Shown here piece after piece: positions 27,034 to 36,127 of a stretch of DNA of 64,000 bases. The stretch comes from an uncultured Pirellulaceae bacterium. GTDB taxonomy: Bacteria > Planctomycetota > Planctomycetia > Pirellulales > Pirellulaceae. The stretch covers positions 1 through 64,000 of the forward strand of contig CALDHM010000022.1 in NCBI GenBank assembly GCA_937941455.1, read 5' to 3'. Under the pieces are notes generated by a model that was not told the origin of the DNA, ran no database searches, and saw only the letters and a program-made list of their open reading frames with translations. Position 1 is the stretch's first letter; each line of letters opens with the position of its first letter. Made by a program: the position numbers and the translations under genes.

Positions 27034-27459
27034 ATGCCGTTGAAAGTCCAGAAGGACGACCAGGTTTCCTTGAACATGACGCCGATGATCGACATCGTGT
27101 TCCTGCTGATCATCTTTTTCCTGGTCGGAACGAAATTTACGGAGATCTCCGAGGCGGAACGCGATATCGCCTTGAGTGTCCCCGAAGTCCGCGATGGGCA
27201 CTCGCTGGCTCAAGCCCCCGAAAAGAAAATCATCAACGTGTTTCGCGATGGCAAAATCACCTTGCAGGCGGAACCGGTCAACTTGCAGCAATTGGAGCAG
27301 CGACTCCGCGAGGCCAAGACTCAATACCCAGCGACCGGCGTGATCGTCCGCGGCGACTCGGAGAGTCTGTACCAATACGTCGCTCAAGTCATCGCGACCT
27401 GCCGTGATGCCAAAATCACGGACTTGAACATCGCAGTGAAACCGACTGAGCTTCGTTAG
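27034..27459 (+). CDS. exbD: ExbD/TolR-family protein
   Basis: 141 residues with AGGGAGGGG upstream of the ATG. A single N-terminal membrane helix carries the conserved MTPMIDIVFLLIIFFLVGT motif, whose Asp is the proton-carrying residue of ExbD. The periplasmic domain follows (INVFRDGKITLQAEPVNLQQ ...). It pairs with the ExbB encoded just upstream. Confidence 0.96.
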   Translation: MPLKVQKDDQVSLNMTPMIDIVFLLIIFFLVGTKFTEISEAERDIALSVPEVRDGHSLAQAPEKKIINVFRDGKITLQAEPVNLQQLEQRLREAKTQYPATGVIVRGDSESLYQYVAQVIATCRDAKITDLNIAVKPTELR

Positions 27460-27477
27460 TTCATCACAAAGATCGAC

Positions 27478-29436
27478 ATGCAATCGTTGTTTCGCGCCCT
27501 TTACGAATTCCTCAGCCAACCCCTGGCCGGTTCACCGCTGGTCGGTTGGCATGTGGTGTTCCTCGTGGTGACGGCGGGGACGCTGCTGATTTTGTTCTGG
27601 ATGTTTCGGCGGCAATGGGCGCGGACACCTGGGGTATGGAAGTGTGTGATCTTGTCGGGGCTGGCTCATGTCGTCCTGATCGTAATCGCCTACTCGACCC
27701 AGTACGTCGTCGTCGCCGTTCCGCCGCCGAAAGGAGAGGGGACCCCCATTCGCATCATCGACTTCGATCCGGCGATTCCTGACGATCAACAGGCTTCGTC
27801 TCCGCGAGTGCAATTCTGGGAACAGTTCGCAGGAGAGGTCCCAGCACCGGCGGTGGAAACGCTCGAGCGTCCCCGCGAGGAACCGGAACTGGTGATCGAA
27901 CCGATTTGGGGCACGGCAGCAGCAGAGAACGCCAACAGCCCTCTTATTGAGGCTGTACCGCCTGTGGCCCGAGCTCCTGAAATCACAATTGAGGCGGCCC
28001 AGCCGATGATGGAACCGCCGTTATTGGGTGAATTCAAGCCACGGCAATTGACCGCGCCGATCAGCCCGAGTCCGGCCCCGATTGCGCGGCAGGTTGACGA
28101 GGCGACATCGGTCCAACCTGAACTCGAGGCCGCTGCAGCCGCCCCGCCCGCGGAGCAACTGCTCGCGGACAACGATCCACCGTTGGAAATGCTTGCTCCT
28201 CCACCGGTGGACGCGCCATTGCCGCGCGACCTGCCGATCGAAACGCTGTCGGGGGAATTCAAGCTGGAATCCTTGCCGCCGGTTGAACCGGGCCGCCTGG
28301 TGGCCTTCGAACGGCCGACGCCCTTGGAGCCGCGCGTGCCGCGGCGGTTCGGAGATTCTCAGCCGATTCCAAAAATCTACGCCTTGCGAGCTCCCGAGGG
28401 ACGGTTGCAGATTGTCGAGCAGCAAGGTGGCTCAGTCGAGACGGAGCAAGCCGTTGAACGGGCCTTGGCCTATCTCGCGGCCTTCCAATCCGCCGACGGG
28501 CGCTGGTCATCGAAGTTGACGGGGGGAGGAGTCGAACGAAAGGTCTTCGGGCATGATCGACAAGGGGCCGGTGCCCACGCCGACGCCGGCATCACCGGGC
28601 TCGCCTTATTGTGTTATCTGGCCGCCGGACATACGCAGTACGAAGGTCCGTATCGGGAGACGGTGGCCAAGGCGATTCGCTTCTTGAGCGACCATCAACT
28701 GCCCGATGGATGCCTGGCGGGTGATGCTCGGCACTTCGAGAAAACGTATTGCCACAGCATGGCGCTACTCGCCTTGGGTGAGGCGCTGGCTGTGACGGGA
28801 GATCCTCGCTTGACCCCGATCGTGCGCCGCGGTGTCGATTATTCGGTGCGGGTGCAGAACAAGCTCGATGGGGGATGGCGCTATCAACCCGGTGACGGGG
28901 GAGACATGAGTCAATTCGGCTGGAAGGTCCTAGCGCTCCATAGCGCATCCCTCGGCGGCATCGACATCCCCCAAACGACCTTGCAAGGCATGCATCGGTT
29001 CCTCTCGCAGGCGACCCGCGGCATGCACGGCGGCCTCGGCTGCTACCGGCCCGGCGAAATGCACACGCCGACGATGACCGCTGAGGCGTTGGCCTGCCGC
29101 TTCCTGTTGCAGGATTCGGTCAAACCCGAGACGATCGACGAGGCGATGGCCTTGATCATGCGGAATCCACCGTCGGAGTCGGAGGTCAACTACTACTACT
29201 GGTATTATGCCACCATGGCCGCCCACCACGCTGGCGGCAGGTATTGGACGAACTGGAACGAGCAACTGAAGCCTTTACTTGTGCAGCGGCAAATCCGCTC
29301 GGGCCCCGAGGCGGGTTCTTTCCCGAACGACGGCTTGTGGAGCGGCTATGGCGGGAAAATTTATTCGACGGCCATGGCGACCTTGTGCCTGCAAGCCTAC
29401 TATCGCTTCGTCTCAGCGGCAGACATCGACAAATAA
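27478..29436 (+). CDS. TonB-like protein with prenyltransferase-like toroid
   Basis: 652 residues. Two N-terminal membrane segments (about 25-43 and 55-78); the second contains Ser60-Gly-Leu-Ala-His64, the S-x-x-x-H signature of the TonB membrane anchor. A long Pro/Glu/Ala-rich spacer follows (about 80-315, e.g. APAVETLERPREEPELVIEP). The C-terminus (about 320-645) is an alpha/alpha toroid of the prenyltransferase/squalene-oxidase-repeat type, with repeated motifs QSADGRWS, GITGLALLCYLAAGHTQYEG, DGGWRYQPGD and GLGCYRPGEM. I see no TonB C-terminal domain. No DxDD acid motif of squalene-hopene cyclase was seen, so the toroid may bind rather than react. Last gene of the ExbBD operon. Confidence 0.88.
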   Translation: MQSLFRALYEFLSQPLAGSPLVGWHVVFLVVTAGTLLILFWMFRRQWARTPGVWKCVILSGLAHVVLIVIAYSTQYVVVAVPPPKGEGTPIRIIDFDPAIPDDQQASSPRVQFWEQFAGEVPAPAVETLERPREEPELVIEPIWGTAAAENANSPLIEAVPPVARAPEITIEAAQPMMEPPLLGEFKPRQLTAPISPSPAPIARQVDEATSVQPELEAAAAAPPAEQLLADNDPPLEMLAPPPVDAPLPRDLPIETLSGEFKLESLPPVEPGRLVAFERPTPLEPRVPRRFGDSQPIPKIYALRAPEGRLQIVEQQGGSVETEQAVERALAYLAAFQSADGRWSSKLTGGGVERKVFGHDRQGAGAHADAGITGLALLCYLAAGHTQYEGPYRETVAKAIRFLSDHQLPDGCLAGDARHFEKTYCHSMALLALGEALAVTGDPRLTPIVRRGVDYSVRVQNKLDGGWRYQPGDGGDMSQFGWKVLALHSASLGGIDIPQTTLQGMHRFLSQATRGMHGGLGCYRPGEMHTPTMTAEALACRFLLQDSVKPETIDEAMALIMRNPPSESEVNYYYWYYATMAAHHAGGRYWTNWNEQLKPLLVQRQIRSGPEAGSFPNDGLWSGYGGKIYSTAMATLCLQAYYRFVSAADIDK

Positions 29437-29537
29437 AATTGTCCCGTTGCCGCAGCTCCTCGCGTCGACCGCCGCTACAATGTTGAGTCAAGCGATTCTA
29501 TCGCGTCTGTGCCGAGTTCCGTTTCTCCCGTTGTTTT

Positions 29538-31178
29538 TCAACTCGCCTCGGTAGGCAAATAGATCGGCGCGTTGGGACCGATCGGCAATTCCAACCAAAA
29601 GACATAGACGTAGAAAAACCCCATCCACGCAATCAGAAACATCATCGCGTAGGGAAACATCAAGCTGATGATCGACCCCATGCCGAATTTCCGATCGTAG
29701 CGGCAAGCGAATACGAAAATCATGCCAAAATACGACATCATCGGCGAGATCACGTTGGTACAAGAGTCGCCGATGCGGTAGGCACACTGGATGAGTTCGG
29801 GACTGTAGCCGAGTTGCATCATCATCGGCACGAACACGGGGGCCATGAACGTCCATTTGGCACTAGCGCTTCCCATGATCAAATTGATCAGGGCACACAG
29901 CAAGATAAAAAACACGAAGATGCCTGCATGATCCATGCCGATATCCTTGATGAATCGCGCTCCGCTGACGGCCAAAAGAGTCCCGAGATTCGTCCACTCG
30001 AAGAATTTCACGAACTGCGCCGCGAAAAACACCAACACGATGTAAGACCCAAGGGATGTCATCGACTTCGACATCGATTGAATGACGTCTTTGTCGTTGC
30101 GAATCGTCCCTACGATTCGGCCGAATACGATCCCGGCGATGGCGAAAAAAGCGAAAATGATGGCGACAATGCCTTGCAAAAAAATGGGGCCTTTGGCAGG
30201 GTCTTCCACAAGGCCCAGTGCGCCGAACCAGGGCAGATTCGCAGCGAAGGCAGGGATGTTCGGGTTCTCTTTCGTACCGATCGGCCAACAGAGATAGGCC
30301 AGGACCAGGACCATGATGACGATCGCGGCCGCGGCACCGAAAAGACCCTGTCGCTCACGATCGGTCAGCTTTTCGAGCTTGGGCTCCGCCAGCCAATCCT
30401 TGTCGGCTCGCTCCAAATCGAATTTGCCCAACCGCGGTTCGATCAAGTACAGCGACACCCATGTCCCTACCGCCGTGATCAAAAAGGTGCTTGCGATCAT
30501 GAAGTACCAGTTGCAGGCAGGGCTGACCGAATAATCGGCTCGCCACAAGCGAGCGGACTCCGTGGTGACGCCCGCCAGCAGCGGATCGATGGTCCCCAGC
30601 AGAAGGTTCGCGCTGTAGCCACCCGACACGCCCGCAAAGGCCGCAGCCAAGCCAGCGAGCGGATGCCGGCCGAGCGAATGATAGATCGCCGCGCCCAAGG
30701 GAATCAAAACGATGTAACCGATCTCCGATGCCGTGTTGGACATGATGCCGGCAAAGACAATCGCAACGGTCACCAATGCGTTGGGAACACCAAACACGAG
30801 GGACCGAATTGCCGCCGACAATAAACCGCTGTGCTCCGCCAGTCCCACTCCCAACAAGGCGACAAGCACGGTGCCAAGCGGTGCGAACTCGGTAAAGTTT
30901 TTTACGAGGTTGGTCGAGATTCTGCGAATTCCGTCCGAGCCCATCAGGGAGACGACGCGAATCATTCCATCAGCTGCCCGCCCCTTGGCCCCTTCTGGTC
31001 GCGGATCGGCCACGGACCAACCCAGCCAATCGCCAAGGCCGCTCAACAAAATCGTTGCGATCGCAAAAATCGCAAACATCGTAACCGGATGCGGCAAAAG
31101 ATTCCCCGTCCATTCGATCGCCAGCAGAAATCGGTCCATCCAAGAACGTCGGGGGTGATCGGGTTCTACGCCGGTCAT
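29538..31178 (-). CDS. AbgT-family (p-aminobenzoyl-glutamate-like) transporter
   Basis: 546 residues from ATG 31178 with AGGAG upstream; the frame stays open further but that part does not resemble the family. It is a multi-pass membrane protein with AbgT landmarks: FAIATILLSGLGDWLG near the start, NTASEIGYIVLIPLGAAIY, GVSGGYSANLLLGTIDPLLAG, and YRIGDSCTNVISPMM near the end. AbgT proteins are secondary transporters for aminobenzoyl-glutamate or export of sulfonamides; which applies here is unknown. It is convergent with the TonB-like gene and stands alone. Confidence 0.94.
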   Translation of the reverse strand: MTGVEPDHPRRSWMDRFLLAIEWTGNLLPHPVTMFAIFAIATILLSGLGDWLGWSVADPRPEGAKGRAADGMIRVVSLMGSDGIRRISTNLVKNFTEFAPLGTVLVALLGVGLAEHSGLLSAAIRSLVFGVPNALVTVAIVFAGIMSNTASEIGYIVLIPLGAAIYHSLGRHPLAGLAAAFAGVSGGYSANLLLGTIDPLLAGVTTESARLWRADYSVSPACNWYFMIASTFLITAVGTWVSLYLIEPRLGKFDLERADKDWLAEPKLEKLTDRERQGLFGAAAAIVIMVLVLAYLCWPIGTKENPNIPAFAANLPWFGALGLVEDPAKGPIFLQGIVAIIFAFFAIAGIVFGRIVGTIRNDKDVIQSMSKSMTSLGSYIVLVFFAAQFVKFFEWTNLGTLLAVSGARFIKDIGMDHAGIFVFFILLCALINLIMGSASAKWTFMAPVFVPMMMQLGYSPELIQCAYRIGDSCTNVISPMMSYFGMIFVFACRYDRKFGMGSIISLMFPYAMMFLIAWMGFFYVYVFWLELPIGPNAPIYLPTEAS

Positions 31179-31804
31179 GACAACTCCTGTTGAAAATCCA
31201 TAACGAACAGCTTTCCATTCCGTCAATTCGATAGTGGTCCCGGATGGAGCCGCGGATCGAAGAGAATGGCAAGCCAATCGCTCACGATGAATATTTGATG
31301 AACTGCAGCCGAACTGCGGCAACGGCGCGCCGTGTCCAGCCGAGATGCTGCAAAAGGTCGAATGGCACAGACCGCGGTTACGCCGGGAAAAGCATCCGGG
31401 CAACCCCTTGACTGCTAATTTTGCCAAACCTTTCCTCAGGGCGGACACGGGGATCCGCTTCTCCGTAAAACGATGATCGAACAGTCTATTGGAACGGGAA
31501 TCCTGGATGGCAACAAGACATCGAATTGACGAGCGGTTACGCGTTGCACGGAGACTGCTGCTTGGGCTAGAATGCGGATTCGGTATTTGCCGACCTGGGT
31601 TCGCCGAAGGGTAAGAACGTAAACCGTCGGCCAACAGGTCGCTCCTTATCGAACGGCGAACGACAACGATTTGGTCCCCGTTGGATTGTGGATTTTACCG
31701 CAATGCGGATCGAATCCACGAGGCGGCCGAAGGTGCCTGACGATGGCGACCGAGATGACAAATTTTGTCGATTTTGAACTCTATCAAGAAAAGGAAACGA
31801 GAAC
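31179..31804. other. Intergenic region between divergent genes
   Basis: About 626 bases between the divergent AbgT transporter and thioredoxin genes. It must hold both promoters. I found no convincing promoter pair, hairpin or gene in either strand. Confidence 0.5.
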
Positions 31805-32959
31805 GTGAACATCGCTTATCGAGTTTTGGCCCGGGTGTGGCTCCTCAGCATTGCTGTATTGTGTTGGCTGCCGATGTCGCCAGCCCAAGAAGAATTTGGA
31901 GTCGGCTCCAAGGCCCCCGCGATCGACGTCGAGCATTGGGTGCAGACGGGCGAAGGCAAATTCAATCAAGTCAAGGATTTCGAAGCGGGCAAGGTTTACG
32001 TGATCGAGTTTTGGGCCACCTGGTGCGGTCCTTGCGTCGATAGCATGCCTCATTTGGTCGAGCTGCAGAATAAGTACGCGGACAAGCAAGTGCAAATCGT
32101 CAGCATCAGCGACGAAGACCTGGAGACAGTCGAAAAATTTTTGGACCGAAAAGTTCCCGCTAAAGTCCTAGGCCGCATCAACGGGGCTGGCGGCGACGAA
32201 TCCGGAGCCGATGACCCCATGACCTTCCGCGACCTGACCAAATCGTACTGCTTGACGACCGACCCGGACGGTTCGGTGCAACAAGCGTACATGGAGGCTT
32301 CGGGACAAATGGGGATTCCGACGGCGTTCATCGTCGGCAAGGATGGTTATGTCGAGTGGATCGGTCATCCCATGGAGATGGACGAGCCTCTCGAAAAAGT
32401 CGTCGCCGGATCATGGGATCGCGATGCTTATAAAGCGATCTTGGCAAAGCGGCAGGTGATTCAAGGAAAAGTCATGGAAATTTTCCAGAAGCACGAAGCC
32501 GGCGAGATTGATGAGGCTTTGAAGAACATCGATGAGTTAATGACATTGGTTGATGACGATCCCGAAGCCAAGTCCGGTGTGATGATGATGAAGGTTCATT
32601 TGACCCTCGCCTCGAAACCGGCAGCGGCAACCGAAAGCTTCCGAGCAATTTTGCCCAGCATCGACGATCCCGAAATGCTGAACGAACTAGCATGGTCGGT
32701 TGTCGAGGCGATCGAGAACAAACAAGATATTCCACGCGATTTGATCGGCGTCGCTCGCCAGACGGCTGAAAAGGCAGCGAAACTCGAACCCAAGAGCGGC
32801 GCGATCCTCGACACCTTAGCTCACTTGGTTTATTACGAAGGGGACCTGGACAAGGCCATCGAAATCCAAACCAAGGCGAGCCAACTGGAGCCAGACATCA
32901 AGGAAATCGAGGACTTTCTCGCAAAGCTGAAAAAGGAAAAAGATTCGAAGGGGAAATAG
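31805..32959 (+). CDS. Secreted thioredoxin-like protein with helical C-terminus
   Basis: 384 residues starting at GTG 31805, with AAGGAAACGAG upstream. An export signal at 1-27 (VWLLSIAVLCWLPMSPAQ) is followed by a TlpA/redoxin fold with the redox pair FWATWCGPC (Cys74, Cys77) and the cis-Pro loop MGIPTAFIVG. The last 150 residues form TPR-like helices (LNELAWSVVEAIENKQ, LAHLVYYEGDLDKAIEIQ). Such thioredoxins are tethered or periplasmic disulfide reductases; the partner is unknown. Confidence 0.94.
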   Translation: MNIAYRVLARVWLLSIAVLCWLPMSPAQEEFGVGSKAPAIDVEHWVQTGEGKFNQVKDFEAGKVYVIEFWATWCGPCVDSMPHLVELQNKYADKQVQIVSISDEDLETVEKFLDRKVPAKVLGRINGAGGDESGADDPMTFRDLTKSYCLTTDPDGSVQQAYMEASGQMGIPTAFIVGKDGYVEWIGHPMEMDEPLEKVVAGSWDRDAYKAILAKRQVIQGKVMEIFQKHEAGEIDEALKNIDELMTLVDDDPEAKSGVMMMKVHLTLASKPAAATESFRAILPSIDDPEMLNELAWSVVEAIENKQDIPRDLIGVARQTAEKAAKLEPKSGAILDTLAHLVYYEGDLDKAIEIQTKASQLEPDIKEIEDFLAKLKKEKDSKGK

Positions 32960-32993
32960 AACTCTCCGTTGCATCGACGATCCTCTCTATGCC

Positions 32994-33029
32994 GAGCCGC
33001 AGCCACCGGGGACTGCGGCTCTTTTTTTT
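32994..33029 (+). terminator. Intrinsic terminator after the thioredoxin gene
   Basis: Perfect 9-bp stem GAGCCGCAG (32994-33002) / CTGCGGCTC (33013-33021), 10-base loop, then eight T residues (33022-33029). It lies between the plus-strand thioredoxin gene and the convergent fxsA, and should stop the former. Confidence 0.93.
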
Positions 33030-33168
33030 ACCGCCAACCGGCATCACAAACGTTGCGCTCTCAAAATCGGGCCCAAAGCGTCGGAGACAGGCCAGGTCGC
33101 CACCGACCATGACTGGCTCACGCGAGTCGTCGACACGTTCCAATGACGATCGAGCGTCCGACAGTTAG

Positions 33169-33666
33169 TTACCAAGTTTCGCGTTCGCGGTCTGACAGCA
33201 AATCTTCCGAATGGCGCAACCGATTACTTGGCGACGATGGGGCCGGACGTGCTCGCCCCTCGACCACGCCTTCCTCTTTGTAATCGAATGACGTGAACAC
33301 TCGAATTTGCAACCAATCACTCATACGCTGAGCCAAGAAGCGGCGATACCACTCGCGGTATTTCGGACTCAAGAGACTCAATCCCAACAAATCCGTAATG
33401 AAGCCCGGTGTGATCAGCAACGCGCCGGCGAATAGGATCATCGCCCCGTCGGAGAGAACCTCCGACAGCGTCGCAGGGCGATGCTGCGTTCGCAGGCGAA
33501 GAATCAGTGATCGCCATTGCCGACGCGCGAGCGAGGCTCCCACAATTCCGGTAACGATCACCAGCAGCAGCGTGACCGGCCAAGTCAAATATTTGCTGGC
33601 GATCAGCAATACGACCAAATCGGCCAGCGGGATCAGAATGAATAAAAGTAGCAAACGAAAAAACAT
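33169..33666 (-). CDS. fxsA: FxsA-family membrane protein
   Basis: 165 residues with the FxsA pattern: membrane helix FFRLLLLFILIPLADLVVLL, then SKYLTWPVTLLLVIVTGIVG, the ASLARRQW motif and a further hydrophobic segment DGAMILFAGALLITPGFITD. E. coli FxsA is a cytoplasmic-membrane protein that blocks exclusion of phage T7 by the F plasmid; its normal role is unclear. Start at ATG 33666; the frame is open further upstream but unlike the family. Charged tail after residue 130. Confidence 0.93.
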   Translation of the reverse strand: MFFRLLLLFILIPLADLVVLLIASKYLTWPVTLLLVIVTGIVGASLARRQWRSLILRLRTQHRPATLSEVLSDGAMILFAGALLITPGFITDLLGLSLLSPKYREWYRRFLAQRMSDWLQIRVFTSFDYKEEGVVEGRARPAPSSPSNRLRHSEDLLSDRERETW

Positions 33667-33769
33667 GATTTTGTTCTGTGGCCTCAACTTGCCATTGTCC
33701 TGATTCGCTACGAACTGGCACCGCCGCGATCTTGCTGGCCGCAAGGGAGCGTCGGCGCGGGCAAGCCAG

Positions 33770-35215
33770 TTATTTTAGTGGACCACGCTTGGGAGGTTCT
33801 TCGTGCGTGACATCCGGTAATTCAATCGGCTTGACAATCGCGCGAAACCAGGCGGCGCTATTCATGTACTTCATGTTGGCATAATACGGATCATCTGGAT
33901 TGAATTCGGCCGGCAGATAGTCCACCGCGGGATTGCTCAGACGCAATTGGGCGGCAAAATCCTGCGATTCGCGAAAGGGATACGTCTTGTCGCCGCGCAT
34001 GTGGGTCAGCATCACCGGACACTTGATCTGTTCCGCCAGTGACAAAAGCGGGTGTTTACCGGCGATTTGCCGCATTTGATCATGCAGTTCCGTTCGTGCC
34101 GCAGGTACCCCGAGTTGTTCGATTGCTCGCTCGAGGTCAATCATCGGCGTCATGGCAACACAGGCCGCGATCCGTGGTTCGATCGCCGCGAATTTCAAGG
34201 CCAGCGTTCCGCCCGAATGCTCGCCCGCGATGTAGATTTGACCGGGATTCACCGCAGGGATTTTTTGCAAAGCAAATTCCAAGGCGAGGCGGCAGTTTTC
34301 TAGTCCCCCGTCGGCCTTGAGTAAGGCCCGGATGGCGACCTGCAGGTCATCCCAAAAGTGCGTTTTGTTCGAGTATTCGGCCTTGGGCATTGGTCCGTCC
34401 ACGGAGAAATGGATCGCGACCAAGCCTTGGGCGGCGAAGGGAAACAAGGGTTCGAGATTTTTGATCGGCAGTACGTCGTAGCCGTGAAAGGGATTTTTGC
34501 CGCTGGCGGGAATCAGGACGCAGCCGAGTGAATGCCGATGCAGTTCCGCTTCATCGGAACCTGTCGGCATCAAAACCCGCAACCGCATCTTACCACCGGC
34601 CATGTCATGCGGGAAACCGCTGGCGAGGCCCAAATCGAGTTCGAAGATACTGACATTCCGATTTTTCACTTCACCTTGTTTGATCAAATCCGGAAACTTG
34701 GGGATCCGCCGCTGATCGCGTAGATCGTCGCTGGTGGTCGGCGTTGCCGCCGATTTATTGGTCAAAGCGGAGTCTGGGCGCAGCATTCGCATCAGAACAA
34801 ACCCCAACGCCCAACAAATGGCGATCGAGAGAATGGTCCCCACGGCGAGAATAAACGTAAATCCCTGTCCGGGGAGTGGGAACTGTTTATTTTTTTGGAC
34901 CTCTTTTTCCTTCCATTCATCTGCCAAGTATGCCGGCGGTGACACGACTGGCCCACGAAGATCGGGAGGCACAACAACGATCGAAGGAGCGGGCTGGCTC
35001 CTCCGCACATCTCCGCTGCGTTGCCGTTGCGGCGTATCGGCCGCATGGCGAGATCGCTTGCGACGCCTTTTTTTGAAGGGGTGATAATCGGAGTGGCTGG
35101 GAATGCGGACTTTGAACTTTTCGTGGCAGTGAGGGCAACTGACCTTGGTGCCGGCGATGGCCGCCGCACCGACGATTGCCTGTTGGCACCACGGACAAAT
35201 GATTTGGATGGTCAT
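33770..35215 (-). CDS. Zinc-ribbon, membrane-anchored alpha/beta hydrolase
   Basis: 481 residues. Residues 1-35 form a zinc ribbon (Cys7, 10, 27, 30). A basic and Pro-rich stretch precedes one membrane helix (FTFILAVGTILSIAICWALGF). The remainder is an alpha/beta hydrolase of the prolyl-oligopeptidase/dienelactone type, with nucleophile elbow AGEHSGG (Ser334) and an acidic residue candidate in THMRGDKTYPF. I could not place the catalytic His with confidence, so activity is unproven. Start at ATG 35215; longer in-frame extensions do not match. The substrate is unknown. Confidence 0.85.
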   Translation of the reverse strand: MTIQIICPWCQQAIVGAAAIAGTKVSCPHCHEKFKVRIPSHSDYHPFKKRRRKRSRHAADTPQRQRSGDVRRSQPAPSIVVVPPDLRGPVVSPPAYLADEWKEKEVQKNKQFPLPGQGFTFILAVGTILSIAICWALGFVLMRMLRPDSALTNKSAATPTTSDDLRDQRRIPKFPDLIKQGEVKNRNVSIFELDLGLASGFPHDMAGGKMRLRVLMPTGSDEAELHRHSLGCVLIPASGKNPFHGYDVLPIKNLEPLFPFAAQGLVAIHFSVDGPMPKAEYSNKTHFWDDLQVAIRALLKADGGLENCRLALEFALQKIPAVNPGQIYIAGEHSGGTLALKFAAIEPRIAACVAMTPMIDLERAIEQLGVPAARTELHDQMRQIAGKHPLLSLAEQIKCPVMLTHMRGDKTYPFRESQDFAAQLRLSNPAVDYLPAEFNPDDPYYANMKYMNSAAWFRAIVKPIELPDVTHEEPPKRGPLK

Positions 35216-35336
35216 GGAGCCGGTTCCTAATTGCCGTGCGGCAGCCGCTGGAGCGATGACCACACCATGATTGCCCGTCGCTTTCGGCGTAATTTCACCA
35301 GAGTTTTGTCGCAATGGCCACGCTTTCGAGGCAACG

Positions 35337-35822
35337 TTATTCCTGATTGAGGACGACGCCCCGCAAAGTCCCTTCGCATGCCAATTGTTGGCGCACAAAG
35401 CATTGAAAATTGCCGACAATCATGACATTGGGGCGTACTTTTTCGCGACGGAGCATGGTCACCAGCCGATCTCCTGGCCGAACCGGCGCACGAAAGCGGA
35501 CCTCGTCGAGCCCCCCCAAGGCGATCACCTTGAAATCGATCAAATGAGAGCGGGACGCGAAGAAAGAGCACAATTGGGCTGCCGTTTCACAAATCAGTAC
35601 GCCAGGCATCAAGGGCAGATTTGGAAAATGGCCGCGAACCCAAAACGCATCGTCCGTCACATCGCAGTAGCCCACACAGCGTCCCCCCTCCAAGTCTTCA
35701 AACAAGACTCCATCGAGCAGCGACAGTTCAAACCGGTGCGGTATCAGTTGTTCGATCTCCTGACGGGAGAAAATGGGGCGGTTTTCGTCAAATTCACTAA
35801 AATCGACGATTAGGTCTTTCAC
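35337..35822 (-). CDS. FabZ-like hot-dog dehydratase
   Basis: 161 residues beginning at GTG 35822, which has TGAGGC seven bases upstream. A TTG at 35849 would add nine residues without a site. Both catalytic landmarks of FabZ are present: PHRFELSLLD with His29, and GHFPNLPLMPGVLICE with Glu79. It is therefore probably an active (3R)-hydroxyacyl-ACP dehydratase or a close relative. Planctomycetes have several such paralogues, and the absence of other fatty acid genes nearby leaves its pathway open. Confidence 0.9.
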   Translation of the reverse strand: MKDLIVDFSEFDENRPIFSRQEIEQLIPHRFELSLLDGVLFEDLEGGRCVGYCDVTDDAFWVRGHFPNLPLMPGVLICETAAQLCSFFASRSHLIDFKVIALGGLDEVRFRAPVRPGDRLVTMLRREKVRPNVMIVGNFQCFVRQQLACEGTLRGVVLNQE

Positions 35823-36127
35823 GTTATGCCTCAGCAATGTTTCATGCAAGAGCTGTCCAAAACGCTCCGATTTTCCCTAGAAGGTAGCGGGCTGTCAATC
35901 AATAATTGGCATTTGTCGTCGCTACGTGTTTCTCGTAGACTAGGACGCCTACCCGTATGGCGGGCCCTGGGGTGGAATGATTGGATTAACCGAACATTTC
36001 CCCAGCGGGCGGTGCCATGGCGACACGATCGAAAGGCTGAAGTCATGCGACAGCCTGACCTTCGAGCACGTGCCATGGTCGCTACGGCTTTTCCCTATCT
36101 CGAAATTTTTGGAACTCAAATTCAATC

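Noticed and set aside
29814-30824. A 336-residue His/Asp/Gln-rich plus-strand frame opposite the AbgT transporter
   Set aside because: Composition is what antisense of a hydrophobic membrane protein gives; no motif is found.
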